Source: Stereum hirsutum FP-91666 SS1 (taxonomy: Eukaryota; Basidiomycota; Agaricomycetes; Russulales; Stereaceae). Taken from it: 64,000 bases of DNA. The position numbers and the translations under genes were made by a program. Positions 12,301-25,990 of the stretch are shown here, in pieces (positions within the stretch are counted from its first letter, which is position 1; each line of letters begins with the position of its first letter). The stretch spans positions 5,067 to 69,066 of the forward strand of contig NW_006763133.1 in the NCBI RefSeq assembly GCF_000264905.1. Reading direction: 5' to 3'. The notes under the pieces were generated by a model that saw only the letters and a program-made list of their open reading frames with translations, had not been told where the DNA came from and made no database searches.

Positions 12301-15300
12301 GGTTTTCTCGTCCTCTGTTGAACAGTCGTTTCAACACCCGTATGAAAATAGAACCTGAATGTACCATCCAGATCTCGTCTTACCATTATAGGGCGACTTC
12401 ATTGACGTCCTGCCATTAAGCCTCGCGTTCATCGCTCTACGCCACCAGAAATTTGACTTGTTTTCGCCGATTAAGTATCAACATCATCACGGTTGCACTA
12501 AGCTGCCGATCTGCGGAGTACGGCTATTGGAAAATCTAATGCACGGTTCTGACGGCACAACGTAGGCCTTTTGAGTGCTTACTTATACGGACCATGGTAG
12601 GGATCCATGTGCATGCTTTGGTTTCTCCAGCGCTCTCAATGTACATTTGATGTGCATAGTCAATGTCCGACTATGTGTCGCATAGAACCGAAGAATCGCG
12701 CTAACGGTCCGATCTAGTGAGAAGTTTAATGCGTGTTTGGGGCCGTTAAAGTCTGAGTGGCGTGATCCTCACGCCACACTTTGCGCCACTAAGATAATCT
12801 TTCAATTGTTCGAACTACTTAAACCACGTGGTGATGACGTGGCCTCGATCATCTTCCTGGTTCCATAGGGTATTTTTCTTGCTTGTTCTTGCTTGACCCT
12901 CTCCATCTCCTACATCGTCGGCTTCGTCGATTATCTCTTGATAGCTCTACCGGGCTACCTTACTTTTCTACTCTCGGATGGTTGCTCTCCAAAATTTCGA
13001 GGCTGTCGCGGCCGCGGGAGTTCAGCAATCTCTGATTTGGATAGTTAACAAGGACTGCCACTAGGTACGTTCTGTGAGTCTAAGCGCTTCACTCGTAATG
13101 AAGTCTCCATGCCGTGTCGTCCATTATTTAGCGGTTCTTGGCTTGTCTAGTTCAATGTCAGGAGGAGCCGGACATCGCCGACTCATCCGGAGATCTTCTC
13201 TATCCATAGATAGGTACGCGTACCCACATGTGGACCCCTTCATCCGACGCATCGCGCTCGCTTAGACTAATCCTGGACTAATCATTTCACCAATAAAAGC
13301 ACCGTCAGGCAAGTTATAATTGTAACTATTTCATATTGTGATGGAATAAGTCAGCGAGGCTGTGAGTCAGTAAGTTGAACCTTCTACGGCGCGTGCTGAG
13401 CCCTAGTGCAGGGATAGAAGGTGAGTGTTGTTTATTCCTCCACGCCGTGAAGTTTGTAATGAAATAAAGGGCACATAACTCTAGAGGTCTGATTTTCCCA
13501 CTTTTGAAGACAGTGACTCCATGCTTTCTTCAAGGTGTACGCTCAGTGATGGATAATTCCGTTTTCCTGGACAGTCAACGCAACTGACACCTTTTTTTCG
13601 ATAACTCACTGAAACATCTCTTTCTTTCTACTGTAAGACGGTCGAAACTGATACGATTGCCAGCTATTTCGAATTCAATTAGATCATCTGACCGCCACCA
13701 GTGCATCTATCGAATCAAAATTTCACCCTATCAATACTCTAGGATCCGTGTGCCTACAGGTACAGATCCAAAGTCACATTTAACGAGGAAAGAACATATT
13801 AGAAGACGGGGAACACCTACACTTAACGCTCGAGTACTCTGTGAGTCCGAGACTTTCTCCGTCTAACGTTCTCCCTTCATGGTCTTGGGTACATTCCTTC
13901 GGTTGTTTACAGGGTCTTTGCCGTGCGCATCCTCAACGTTGCCTCAACGTATCTTCGTGCTTCAGCTCTCTCTCTGAGCGCTTCAGGAACCGTCATAAGG
14001 TACATTTGTTTGCTACATCTAATGCCTTTCGTTCGGCCGTCCGAATCGTACTCTGGCGGAAACATATCCGCTCTCGCTTCTACATTCACCCCGTAAGAAT
14101 GCATTCTCTCTCGACTAACTCGTGTCAAAAATTTTTTATCTTAACTGAAAGATGCCGTATTGCACCAGTGTGAACACATCTACCGTGTTCTCGCTCACAT
14201 CCTGCAGCCAGCTCTCCAACAGCCTTTTCATGATCCGATATCTCACCGTGTGGTCTAAAGCCTTATGGTGTGTACAGGACTGCCTTCTCCAACATTCGGT
14301 GTAGGGGTTCCATGCATTCATGTTGAGCGGCTTGATCGCGGCTCTGAAGATGTGAGCGTAAAGAACTCCTACAGTTCGGTCTTGGCATCTTGTTTTCACC
14401 CAGCCCCGACTATTTCCTCTCACACTGACAGCGTTTTCCCCGTCAGAAGATTCACTCGTGACGCAGAGTCTCGTACAGTGATCGACTGAAGGGGCTCGCC
14501 GCAAAGTCATGTTCTTTGCGCGGCACCTCCACTTAGCTAGCACAAACGCCGCATTTCCACTTACTTCTCACAGTCGGCGAGAACGCAGGGCGATGGGCGA
14601 TACCGTAGTAGGTCCTCGGTGACCAAAAGGGATACCGCTAGTGCGTTCTATCTTTGTCCATTCCATGTTATCCGATGGGTTCTGTCTCTTTTCGGATCTA
14701 GGTTTATCTGTTGTGCTTTCCTGCACTGTTCAGTATCACCGTTCTCTCGATGTTGTCCAATAAACAGTGGTTTTTGCGATTGAGGAAGCGTTTAGTGATT
14801 GGCTGTTCACACCTGCCCACAGACGATCGTTCATGTACACACCGTCGTTGATTGGATGGATGAGCACAGTCCGGATGTGGCGATTCAGCGTATTCTCACA
14901 GGTTTCCGCTGTTCCTGTTCACACGGAGCTACCACTTGCTGATGTCGAGGGTTATCTGGCTGTTCCAGTAAGCTATCGCAAGTAGGTGTATGCCCATCTG
15001 CTTCGAAGGACGAGACCTGACTGTCACTAGGATAAACCCTTGTGAGCACAAGCTCAACTTCCTCGCCTCTGTATCCCAAGGTCAATCCTAGAAAACGGAC
15101 GTCCGTTATTCCATATTGCGCAGTCTTCCTGTCTAACGTCGGCGCACAGGACCATAATGTGTTGGTTCACTTTCCCTCCCTCATCGTTCGGTTGTGCTCA
15201 CCGACGATCTACACCACTACAGATACTTATCCATCTGGGGCAAGCATGCCAAGAAATAGCCATTATTGTCGACAAGCTTCGTACTTCGCTTCTTGTATCC

Positions 15301-16069
15301 TCTATTTTCGTCCTCGTATAATTATCCCTGATAGAATTTTGGGATTTGTCCTGGCGAGTTTTATTTTTGTTGACGTTCGAGATCGACAGGCGCGATTTAT
15401 TTCTGGCAATACGAAGAGAGATCTACGATTGTTATTATGCTTGTGGTGCCTGGCCTGTTCACAGGTGAGCTTCCCTGTGCTCGTTGCGTCCCTTGTGTGT
15501 ATTTTGAGCGTACGGGTGCTATATGTGGGATTGCCCCTTGGCACAGGATAATTCGCGAGTGCTCAGGGTTAGGAAATCTTCATTGAGAACCTGGGCTCCC
15601 TTGCTCTCCTCGAGGCCGTTCAATTCATGTGCCTGTTTTAATTCTTTGCTCACTTATGCGAATGCAGCTCAAACATTTGTAAGTATGTTGGTGTCCTTTC
15701 GTGCTGAATACAAGTCAATAAAGCGATACGGACCCACTTACGCAGTTTTATCTACGCTACAGATCTGTTCTTAGTGCTGCATTTGCATACTCATGTTGAA
15801 CCAAACACCGCTACTGTCGGGGCCTGAATCAGCCCCTACTTGAGCTCGAATTATGCCCATGCGAGTAAGTGTGTAGTTCATCAAAAAGAAACTCATCAAT
15901 TCATAGAAAGGACTTCGATAATATTGGAGCATGTCTATGAGAGCACTGGGAAGACGTTCGCCTTCGATATTCATTGCTGTCTGAGTCAAACGACCAAGTC
16001 AACACTGAATACAGTTGCCTTAGAAAAACCGTCGCCGCCAGCTGACCCCTTCACCACGTCGACTTAGAA

Positions 16070-16309
16070 ATGTCATTCTATAGTCAGCAAGGAGCTCCTA
16101 TCAATGGAAGTTTGTACGGTAGCTCTTATGGCCAGGAGCATAAAACGATATCACGAGCTCGGGATGTCTCCAGTCGAATGGGCGGGACAAGTGTCCAGTA
16201 TACTGTGCAAGGCAGATATACCGCAGCGGAGATCCCAGAAGGCAAGCAGATGATTGAAAGCCAGAATGGATGCGAAAGTAAAGCGAGTATGATCCTGAAA
16301 GAGCCATGA
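16070..16309 (+). CDS. Hypothetical short ORF, 79 codons
   Basis: Open reading frame rich in Ser, Gly, Gln and Tyr at its start (MSFYSQQGAPING). I recognise no domain, signal peptide or conserved motif. The sequence downstream to about 16500 has similar composition but is broken by stops, so this could be one exon or a relic of a longer gene. I saw no convincing splice sites joining it to other frames. Real coding status is doubtful. Confidence 0.2.
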   Translation: MSFYSQQGAPINGSLYGSSYGQEHKTISRARDVSSRMGGTSVQYTVQGRYTAAEIPEGKQMIESQNGCESKASMILKEP

Positions 16310-16762
16310 CCTATCTATGGCGCACACGAGAGTGAAGTGAGCGACGACTCGAAAGCTCGTTTTGGAGAGTCTCGAGTAGAGAAATCTACTGACCCTCCGA
16401 GCCAGTCGTACGTAGGCAGCGCGATGGCCGGTGGAATGAATTATGGCTCATCAGTCTCGGATCAGCCAGATAGAAGAGATATAAAAAATCAGGGCTAAAT
16501 CTAGCTACGGAGAGGAGACAAAGAGAAAGAGATTCAACAACTTACCATGCTCCATCAGTCTTCAGTTAGCACATTCATCATGGTAGACGGCTAAGGCACA
16601 TACAGGGGAAGAGAACTACGCTCCGTACGTCGCCTGCCCAGTACCTATAGCATAGCACTATAAGTGCATCAATGACACAGAGCAAACATTGTACACGTCC
16701 AAATGAAGCAGCCTTGATGCAGTGTGTAGCGGAGACAGCGTTTGGCATAGACATATCAGGTT

Positions 16763-16824
16763 CAAGACCAGTTTGAATAACGACGAAGCAGATCAAGACC
16801 AGTTTGAATAACGACGAAGCAGAT
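16763..16824. repeat. 31-bp tandem duplication (two exact copies)
   Basis: A 31-bp unit starting CAAGACCAGTTTGAATAACG is repeated head-to-tail at 16763-16793 and 16794-16824. The first 7 bases start a third copy. Confidence 0.9.
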
Positions 16825-17579
16825 CAAGACCTGACTATGATTCCCTGAGAGGAGACATAACAAAGTTCAGAACCTTTAGAAGATGACCATATCTACGAAA
16901 GAAAGCGAGGTCAGCCGCTCGATTATGCAGGCCTCATGCGCATCGACCGACACCCAATCAGATTCTGCACCAAGAAGATTCCACAGTAAAGTGTTTCTAG
17001 ACTAAGAGTCATGTCCTCAGCTGAAGTTCTCGAGGTGGGAGTGGGACAGAAGGAGCTGACTGCCAGAGATGAACGAGATGGTGCTGGTTAGAGACAAACC
17101 CTCGAGGACTGCAACTCCAACTCCACGTCATCTCATCCGAGAATGCCGAGAAGTCGGCGCTGTCGCATCGAAACTTGTGGCGTGTGGCGCCACTTTCCTT
17201 CTCTGAGCTCTCGCAAGACTCGCAAAAATCCAACCAGGGCGATCTTCCGCCTGCGATAGAGACATAGAACAAGGAAAGATAATGTTATATTGATAGAAGA
17301 GCGAATCTACCCAGTTATATATACAGTATACAGTTTACGTGGATTGTGATATATATACATATGGAGACACGAAAGCAAGGAGACGGACGTGACTGGGTCG
17401 TGAGGTATTGAATGCGAACAGCAGTCGAGCAGTACAACAGACCGGAACTAGCAAAAATTAGAAGCAAAACAACACGGCCAATGATTCGAAGCAAGGACAC
17501 AACAATCTTGCAACGTCGCGAGCCAGCGCTCTCAACGACTTGAGGACCGAGATTTCCCTTGAAGGGTGAAGCGAAGCAC
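16825..17579. other. No recognisable gene; 3' flank of the MFS gene
   Basis: AT-rich stretches (TATATATACAGTATACAG near 17317) and short ORFs only. It probably contains the 3' UTR of the minus-strand transporter gene. Confidence 0.4.
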
Positions 17580-20047
17580 CTAGTGCCTCCTAATGCCCAC
17601 ATCCTCTTCCATCTTCTCAACCTCACCCACCGCCTTCTCCTTCATCTCGCCCGCCTCGCCCGTCCTCACACCCTCCCTCACATTCCCACGCCCCGGCTTC
17701 TCCACCGTCCTCATCCCGACGTTCTCTTCCGTCAGCCGTTTGCGATCCGACCGATGCGCAGCACGCTCAGTAGCGAGCGTCTGAGCGAACTTGGACGCGG
17801 CTCGGATCTGGGGGCCTTTCCAGTAAAAGACGAAGACGGGGATGACGACGAGAATGCCGAGGAAACCGAGGAGGGTGGAGGCCCATTCGAGGGAGTGGGG
17901 GCCGAGATTGGAGTACACTGTGGGTGTGGCAAGTGTGCGTTGAGATCATATGATGACGGCGAGCAAGTCGGTTGGTCGGTTGGTACGTGAACAAAAGGCA
18001 AAGGTGATGATGAGGACAGATTCATCTTAAAAGAGGCCAGAAAGGAAGTGGACGTACGAGGCGTAGCGTACATCGCCGAAATGCCGGCGATGAAATCTCT
18101 GGCCAAGGCGTTGCCTCCCGTCGCAGAGGCAGAGTAAACACCGTACGACGCCACCATGTAGTCGATAGTCGACATATAGATCGTGAACTGGATTAAGAAA
18201 CACACACCAGTCAGCATTGTGCTCGGTCGAGGGAACGAATGTGGCGGTGGAAGGATGGCAATACACAAGAGTCATGCAGCAAACGGGTGGAAGGGAAGCA
18301 CGAAAGAGAACCAAGAGAAGAAGACGAACGTTGGCAATTGCGATGAGGACAGAGAAGATCATTGGTGCGATCCAGTGTGTGTGGCCAGGACCAAGCGAAG
18401 TCCACGCGAAACCGAACAGGCCGATAGGTTCAAGAGGTGCAGCTACATGCGTTCCACAAATCGAGATCAGCAACGGTCGTGTGTGAAGAAGGACAGGAGG
18501 GAACGATCGAGCAGCGGAAGTGGATGAAGAACGGAGGCAGAGAGGAACAGAGACGGATGCTTACTCCACAATAGCCACCAAAGCCTTCCCTCCGGCTGCG
18601 TACCCAGGGGGTCTCTGCGCTGCTCCTTGCGGAACTTCATGATCGCCGGGATGTATGTGACATATGCGATGAAGTAGCCGAGAAGGATCCTATATGAGCA
18701 CAATATATGCATCAGCACGAAAATGGAATGAGGATCGACAAGAATAGCGGACGTACGGAATGAACGAGAGACCGACTTCGACGGTGCCGAAGCCCCATTG
18801 CTCGTACACAGGCGAGAAGGCATCGAGGAAGAGGAAGATGAGACCGTCGGAGAAACCAGACAGAAGCGAAAGGAAGAGCACGATAGGCTCGCGGGCGAAC
18901 ATCTCGAACTACAACGCATATATTCAGGTCAATATTCGCAACATTACACGCACTGGACAAAGATAGACTTACCGGCCTGGCCCAGGTCGTCAGGATCTCC
19001 TTCATTGAGAACCTCTCCTCCTTCAATTCGCCGGGCCCATAGAGCACCCTATCCATCTCGTTCACCTTCCCACTACCCGCACGGCCCTTCTTTGCGATCT
19101 TTCTCCTGCGCTTCGCCTCCTTGTCCAAGATCGCACTTGGCAACGTCTCTGGAACGAGGAAAAAGTGGATGGCCTGGACGACACCGCCGAAGATAAGTTG
19201 AACCCAGAAGTTCCAGTGCCAGTCGAGGTTGGCTTGGAGAAAGCCGCCAACGATGGGGCCGACGACGGAGCCACCGACGGAGGAGAGAACGACGAAGGCA
19301 ATGGCGTATTGTTGGTCGTCGGCGTCCCACATGTCAGCGACTGGATGTATGCGCATATACCGTAGTGAGAAAGAAGAGGAGGTGGACGTCAAAGGGCAAG
19401 GTCAATATATGCGCATATATCGAGATCAAATAATGAAGACATACCCATTCCGAGAGTGACACTACCACCAGCGCTAGAAAGACCGCCAAGGAAGCGACCG
19501 ACAACCATGGCGCCGTAGTTGGGTGCAAGACCACAAAGAATCTGCCAGACTGCGAAAACGCTATCAGACTGCTGGTGTTCAAATGCAAAAGGCGACAAGA
19601 CATACTGTTGACCAAGAACAAACTGCACTGCAGGATCGGCCACCTCCCCAGCTCCTCGCTCCACGGTGCCCATAGCTCACTCCCGAAAGCATACGCCACG
19701 AGGAATATCATCTGGGCGACTCTCATCGCCTGCAGACTCACCCCGAAATGGTCGGCGAGCAATGGGACGGCGTTCGGGAACACCGATGCGTTGAAGTTCA
19801 TAGAGACCTGGACGGCGAAGATGACGGAAAGAACCTGCCATTTGCGCCACGTCGGCCAAGAGTAGCCGAGGATGTCGAAGGCGTCGTCCTCGGTGAGCTC
19901 ACGCTTGCCGTCTGGGCGGAGGTGGCCGTGAGGGTTTGGGGCCTCGGTGGGATGGAAATCTTCAGAGTGTTCGATGGAGGCCCTAGGCTCGTACTTCGGG
20001 TCAGTCTTGGACTCTTGCAGAGTTGTTGTCTGTGATGACTCGTTCAT
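17580..20047 (-). CDS. MFS transporter, DHA1 (drug:H+ antiporter-1 / polyamine-fluconazole resistance) type
   Basis: Predicted 590-aa, 12-TM plasma-membrane exporter. Exons on the minus strand: 20047-19606, 19549-19445, 19340-18973, 18908-18757, 18689-18565, 18442-18330, 18187-18058 and 17917-17580, all in phase. The hydrophilic N-terminus (about 80 aa) is followed by TM1 (VLSVIFAVQVSMNFNASVFP). The loop 2-3 signature is WAPWSEELGRWP, matching the GPLxWAPxSExxGRR motif of DHA1 carriers. Further TM segments include GGSVVGPIVGGFLQA and YMVASYGVYSASATG. A basic middle loop (AKRRRKIAKKGRAG) and a charged C-tail complete the pattern. The family exports drugs, polyamines or other small molecules; the substrate cannot be told from sequence. 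The ATG at 20047 is the first in frame, and no competing start is evident. Confidence 0.92.
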
Positions 20048-20879
20048 CGTTGACGGAGGAGTACGTCAGAGATGTTGTCGGGTGTGGAGGATGCGGGGTG
20101 GGGATGATGGGGGTGGAGAGGTGGGGAAAAAGAGTGAGGCTTCGGTGAGCGCGAAGGACGAGCTATTTCTACCATCGCCGGCGCTGGTTGAGTAAGAAAA
20201 CCGGGAGGACCGGACTGTTTCTGAATTCTCTGACGTCTGGAGGAGCGAGAGAGAGCGCACGGCTGAGGAGCGTTGGAGAACGGCAAAATGATCAATCAAC
20301 GACTCAACATTCCGGCATCCCGGCTACTTACCCAATCCGTCACCGTCATCTGTCCACCGTCCAATCAAAGCAAGTCTTCGGCCTCTTCCATCTCTCCGCG
20401 CCCAACCGCCGGCTGCATTCCTCGGACCTCCACCTCTGCCTCCGTTTCTGCCGCCGGTCAAGTCATGTTCCTCTCCGCTTCAACCAGCAGCGCCACAAAG
20501 GCGATCCCGACGCTCAGCTGACCCCCGGACGCTCTTGGTTTTACTTGAACGGTCTTTTGAGCTGGTACGGTGAACTGGGAGCTCGCTGGAGGACAGAGTG
20601 TTCGCTTCTCTTCCTTTCTTTCCAGTTTCTCTGCCCGGATGGACTGATTCTGCCAGATACGCTTTGATTCGGACTCTGATAGCACGAATCACCCACGACC
20701 TGACGTCAGTTCACTGCTCCTCCACTGACATCCCGGCCGGGTTCCCATCTTCGATGCCCCAGACGGTTGTCTGCGGAGCGCATCAACCCCAGAATCAAAG
20801 CTGGAGAAGCCAAACCGTCGCGTACGGTATGTGGATTCCTATTGTCAGCACTTTTTTTAGTATGACGTCGGTGCCGCAT

Positions 20880-21620
20880 CTGTGTCTGTGCTGGTTGGAA
20901 CGGGTTGTTCTGTGAGCATAGGGCTTTCGACAAGGTTTCGAGGTCGAGCTATAGTTTGTATGTTGTCGGTATCGCTATCCGGTACGCATCCGTTCACACA
21001 CAATCGACTACGTACCGTTCGAGTCTCGAGCTCCTTCCAGCACCGACCCCAGAGAGATCTGCTGCACTCGGTCAAATGGGGCATCTCACTTGGGAATGTC
21101 TTATGTTGAACCCCTTTTTTCGCGGTCGTACGGGCTGCCGTACAAACCCAGCAAGCTCATCGTATCCGTCAACGTGTTCGGAACTTGCACGGCGTCCCTA
21201 TCGTTGACCATGAGAGTCGCTCTTTGTGCGTCTTCGACTGCTTCCCTTCTCGGAGGCGGTTTACCCACTTGCCATACTCCCACAGCAGCCTACGCTATCA
21301 AAGCATAAGCTTGATGATCGATAGATTCTTTCAAACAGAGTTCACTGGACTCAAATCACGAGAGGAAGGCGAGGGTCGACCGTTGTGTGGATGGCTCTCA
21401 TTGCGCTGCGATGCTCTCTTCTTGACTTCCTCACAGTTCCTCGCCGCACAAGCATGGCTTTTGCGGATGCGATGGAATTCACTTCACGGCTGCACTTTCC
21501 TCTACCACAGTGGAGTGTAGCTATGGTCAGCCGCCCTGCTCACGTGTGCAGTCGTAAATACAGACTGCTGTGTTCCGACGTTCTATTTACATCGACGCGG
21601 AACAACAACCTTTAGATGCC
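20880..21620. repeat. Diverged repeat block, copy A
   Basis: By eye this block aligns with 21845-22440 over most of its length. Shared landmarks include CTCGGAG-GTTTA-CCA runs, CGCTATCAA followed by GATGATCGAT / GATAATCGAT, AGAGTTCA..CTCAAAT / AGAGTTCA..TTCAAAT, and GCGATGGAxTTCAC. Identity looks like 60-65%. I can name no protein for either strand. Confidence 0.55.
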
Positions 21621-21844
21621 GGACTCATGGTTTATCACTCGATATCTTGCTACTACTCCCTTATGCGCCGAACAAAAATCTCTTCATGCCCAGTCCACGG
21701 AGATGAAATGCATACAGTACGCATCTGTCAGACCCACGTTCGCTTGCTCTTCAACTAAACAACTCAACAACATGGTCGATCGTTGTGATTGTCCTAGATC
21801 GTCTTCCGATCTCTCGCACGCCCTTTAGGTTTGGTTGAGATATC

Positions 21845-22440
21845 TTGGGTACTGGGTTTTGCGTTAGCATATGTTTCTCCGGTTGGTTGAAGACTATACA
21901 GCGTCCGAGTCGAGCCTTCGGTCGAGGATACACACATATGCAATATCCTCCTATGCGCAACGGGTGCGGTTGGAAAATGAAGTCTTTTTCGCGCTCATCC
22001 GGGTTATACCGAGCAAGCAACCTCACCGTCTTTGTTAATGTGCCTGTGTCTTGAACGATATCCCTATTATTGGCTCTGAGAATCGCATGAAAGGTGCTTA
22101 ATACTCTGCTTCGCTTCTCGGAGACATTTTATCCATGGTTTGCCGCCACAGGAGCCCGCGCTATCAAGCCTATGGGCATGATAATCGATGTCATCTTTGA
22201 AAGAGAGTTCAGTGTATTCAAATGATGACGAACATAGGATTCGAACGTGGCGATTCATCTCTATCTTGGCTGATATGCTCTCGTTTGCTGATCCTCGCTG
22301 TGCACAGACGACTTATACGCGTGCGATGGACTTCACGGCTCCGCTATCTTCTAACGTGGAGTGCACGTAGGGCCTGCAAGGCGTCTCATGCGACTGCATA
22401 TCAGCATATCGTTCAGAATGAACCATGTTTCTACAGTTTA
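21845..22440. repeat. Diverged repeat block, copy B
   Basis: Partner of 20880-21620. On the minus strand both copies read a similar peptide (NTLTDTMSLLGLYG versus GTLTKTVRLLARYN), which hints at an ancestral coding sequence on that strand. A fragment resembling the right end (GCATATCAGCATAT context) recurs near 25700. Confidence 0.5.
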
Positions 22441-25400
22441 TCCCGACCACTAGAGCTTCCAAAGCGGGGACCTTGATTCACAGCATGTAAGTTCGTTCGT
22501 TCCCGTCCACTCTCGACCCGCACAAAAAATAATTTCCCCTCCTCAAGACTTGTTCCTCGAAGTTGATCCTCTTAGATCCACAATATGTCATCGTCGATCA
22601 TCGCGATTACGATTGCCCTTTATCTTGGGTTTCTCTTCTTCTCACTCTCTTAACCGTGAGGATAGTACCCTGAGCCTGAACACACAAATTTTTAAAGTTA
22701 AGATTTAGTATCCCCGGTTGGACGAGGACCGTCTAGAGTCTTTGTTTATCTTCTCGTGATGCATACACACGAACCTTTCGATGCGTTTTGTATGCGGATA
22801 TCGCATGATCTAGGTTATGGTGTTCAACTCTCATTATTAGTCGACGTACTTACATGCCTTTACCCCGTTTATTCACTCGATGTCTCATGGGCATCATGTC
22901 GCGTATCTCGATAGTACTATCGAGGTCAATCGCATCGAGACCTGCAGTGTTTTTTTACGAAGAAGTAACGTTGCACGCCGTTCACCGTCGGGGAACTCGG
23001 ATCCTTGGTTTGATTGTGAGATTGGACGACTCGGAATTTTCCTGTATGGTAGGACATCGGAGGGACGAGACCAAGGGACGATCGTACTGATTCATTTTTT
23101 CTTGGATCAAGATACCCAGAAGCCAGTGCTCATGTACGTCATACAACTTTCACTAGGTATCTTCAAAAGCCCACATTGAATCTAGTAGCTTGTGTAGAGT
23201 TCTTGTGGAATTCAGCACCCATCGCGCGTTACACCCGAAATGGCCAACCAAGACCCGGTCGTTCATGTCTATGGGAAAAATACTTCAACCTTCTCACAAG
23301 ACAACTGCCGCAGACAAGACGTGGATGTAGACCTGTCGAGAAGAGGACACAAGTAAGTTAGAAACCAATGTGGCGCGCCACTTGTTGCCGCGCAGCGGCG
23401 GGAAAACGCGGGCCGCGAAGCTATTGGCTTCCGGTACAATTCCCAATTGAGTGCTTGGCTTGGCACCACGACCACGACCTACCACGCATTGTCCATGATC
23501 GCAGACTTCACGGCCTCTTCTCGTCAGGAGAGGGATATTGACTCTTGACTGGTGCATTTCGCCCTTTTTGCCGCTACCTGTATGAAACAAACTCTCGAGA
23601 TTCTCTGTACCGCCAACTTGGTGCTGCCCGTACGACGAAGCTGGCCATATCGGCGCACCGGGATAGGCGATCTAGCCTCTCTGTTTCTAGCGCCTCGCCT
23701 AGTAGACGGTTGAACGTCTATACGGGTACTTGGGACTGGATGCGATGGTAGAATGACGACAAGAACGTCGTAGAGATCAGGACCAGATTGAGAATATATC
23801 TCGGCATGTTTTTTTTCTGTCATTGGAGGGTACGTTGTTTTCCTTATCATCGCTTTCTTCTTTCTATGTTTCATGGACATATACTTCGAACAGCAAGCTC
23901 CTTTCATCGGGGCTTTCCAAACTTACCGTCATTCCGGGCCCCACAAAGTTTCCGACGCGGAGGACTGCCGTGGGAAGACACTTTCGACTGGAAGGCACTG
24001 TTCATGTCAGTGAGATGATGTTATATGCGTCTCTCCTCACACGTTAAGGCAAAATTTTCTCTATCTTCTCTAGACCGGGGCCTCTTCGGCCATTGGGAGG
24101 TGAATCTCCCGGAGTAACCTTGATTGATATGCTGACTGTCGCACTTTCAGCTCGTCAAATATCTCTTGTGTTATCAAGTCTAGATGGCCAGTCCAGCATT
24201 CTCTCAATTGCGTGTACTACTGGACGGTATGAACTCTTCACCCTGGGCGATCGCTCATACTCTCACCTATTATCTGGAAGACAATATGCAACATGCCTGC
24301 CATTCCGTTACGTGCGTTCGAGACCCTGATCCATTCCCCCTCTCATAACATTTGCTTTGAGGCTCTCCTCCTCTGCGTCATCTATATATTTACCAGATTT
24401 CACATGGAGCCCACGTTATTAAAATGTGTGAATCGCCTTTATCCTGTCGATGTAGAGACGTGTCTCGTATGAGGTTCTAGATCAGACCTGTGCGTGTGCT
24501 TTATGTTCTCTAGCTCATTGTATCTCAACGGCCGTTCATTCTCACTATGATGTTTTACAAAGGCGCTGAAACTATTATGGATTCGATGACTTGGGCAGAT
24601 CCGACTCCGGAACGCGCATCGACGTGACGAGCCTCCCATTAGTGCTGAGATGTATTTTAAACCCTGGAATAGCGCTGAAATTCGTTATATAGGCGCCTCT
24701 TTTTCCACTAGGACCTCTTTCGGGGCTTCACGACATTCATCGGTCCGAGTTCATATATACATGAGACTTGGATGAATTGATGAGTTTCAATCCAGGTAGG
24801 TTAGTTCTTTTATACTTATTCCCCTTCGCCCTTTGGGCCTTCTGGAATACGTTTACTCGAAATGTATCGTCTAATCAATCTAGTCTCAGGAATGCTCCCA
24901 AGATGAGAGCAGTGGGAGTATCATCGTAACGCAAACGGTACTGTTCCTCTTCTCGCTATTTTGGTTGCTGTACAGATTCAGATTATCTGCGGCTGACATT
25001 ACTGCTGACACTACACGGCATGTCGAGAGGATATAAAAAGGGTTTGTATGTTTCATCGTACACAGCATCGTCCCAGCTTGTCGCAATACACGCCCAGCTC
25101 TAATGACGGCCCTTACTTCTCTGTTATTCAGCCCTCGTCTCGGGCGTCTGCTTTCTTTGTTCAGGTACGATAGACCGGCCCGCAAGGATGATTTTGGCCA
25201 CCACGTTCCGTCCGTACCTACCGTATTTATTTCGAGCTTTAAGTTTCCCTCGTTTCTGTTTCTTGCATGATATACTGAATTTTTCTATGTTCGTCAGCTT
25301 GCTCGCATATGATTATCATACCCTTGTGACGTACGGGAATTATCAAGGATTCCAGAAGGAGTTCGTCCACATTTATTCTTGTCCTTCGGAGTTGGCACTC

Positions 25401-25990
25401 CCACCTTTGATGTGTCTCCGTGATATAACCTGCGAGTTTCTGCGCATTGTTTGAAACACTAATGTCTTGGTCTTCGTAGGTTCCTTTGCATTTGCTTATG
25501 CGGAGTAAAGGAGTTTGGACCAGGCCTATTTTCTGATTCATTTTTCGCTGTTGGCCACGAGCATTATACCTCATTGAACATAATGGGAGCTCTTCCCAGA
25601 CGCCAGGGACCTAAGTGGCTCGAGGACATTCAATGTGGATGCGAGTCGCTAGCGAAGCCGTATATCGGCAACACGGCGCTAGAGTGCAAGGACGTCTCAT
25701 CGCTTACTCGAATATCAGCATATGCCTGGACGCGTACTGGGCTAGCTTGCAATCGAACTACATCCATCTCGTCCCGGTTGCGAGCATACTCTACACCGAC
25801 TGTGTTTTGCTATAATACTACTCAAATATAGTTCAACGGGCGCTGTTCATATATGTCAGAAATTATACATCCAGTCGATTGTTCCTATGCTGGTGACCCC
25901 ATACGGATATTTGTTTGCAAAGGTGTACAGCCCCCAGGATCTATGGATACAATTTGAGAGCGCACGTTGACGACGACCCTTACAATACTC

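Larger units (their letters stand above)
7542..16069. other. Long region without a recognisable gene
   Basis: The part next to the MADS start (7.5-8.8 kb) is pyrimidine-rich on the plus strand. From about 9 to 16 kb all six frames are broken into short ORFs with no motif I can name. A perfect 9-bp hairpin with a 3-nt loop lies at 12757-12777, and a CACGTG palindrome is at about 12825. The stretch may hold the MADS promoter, decayed transposons or unrecognised RNA genes. None of these can be supported from the sequence. Confidence 0.4.
20048..25990. other. Gene-poor region containing diverged duplicated sequence
   Basis: Purine-rich 5' flank of the transporter gene (20048-20320), then short broken reading frames. 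Two related blocks (see the repeats at 20880 and 21845) and a further weak match at 25630-25740 suggest an old transposon family in decay. No transposase, reverse transcriptase or host domain is recognisable. Confidence 0.4.
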
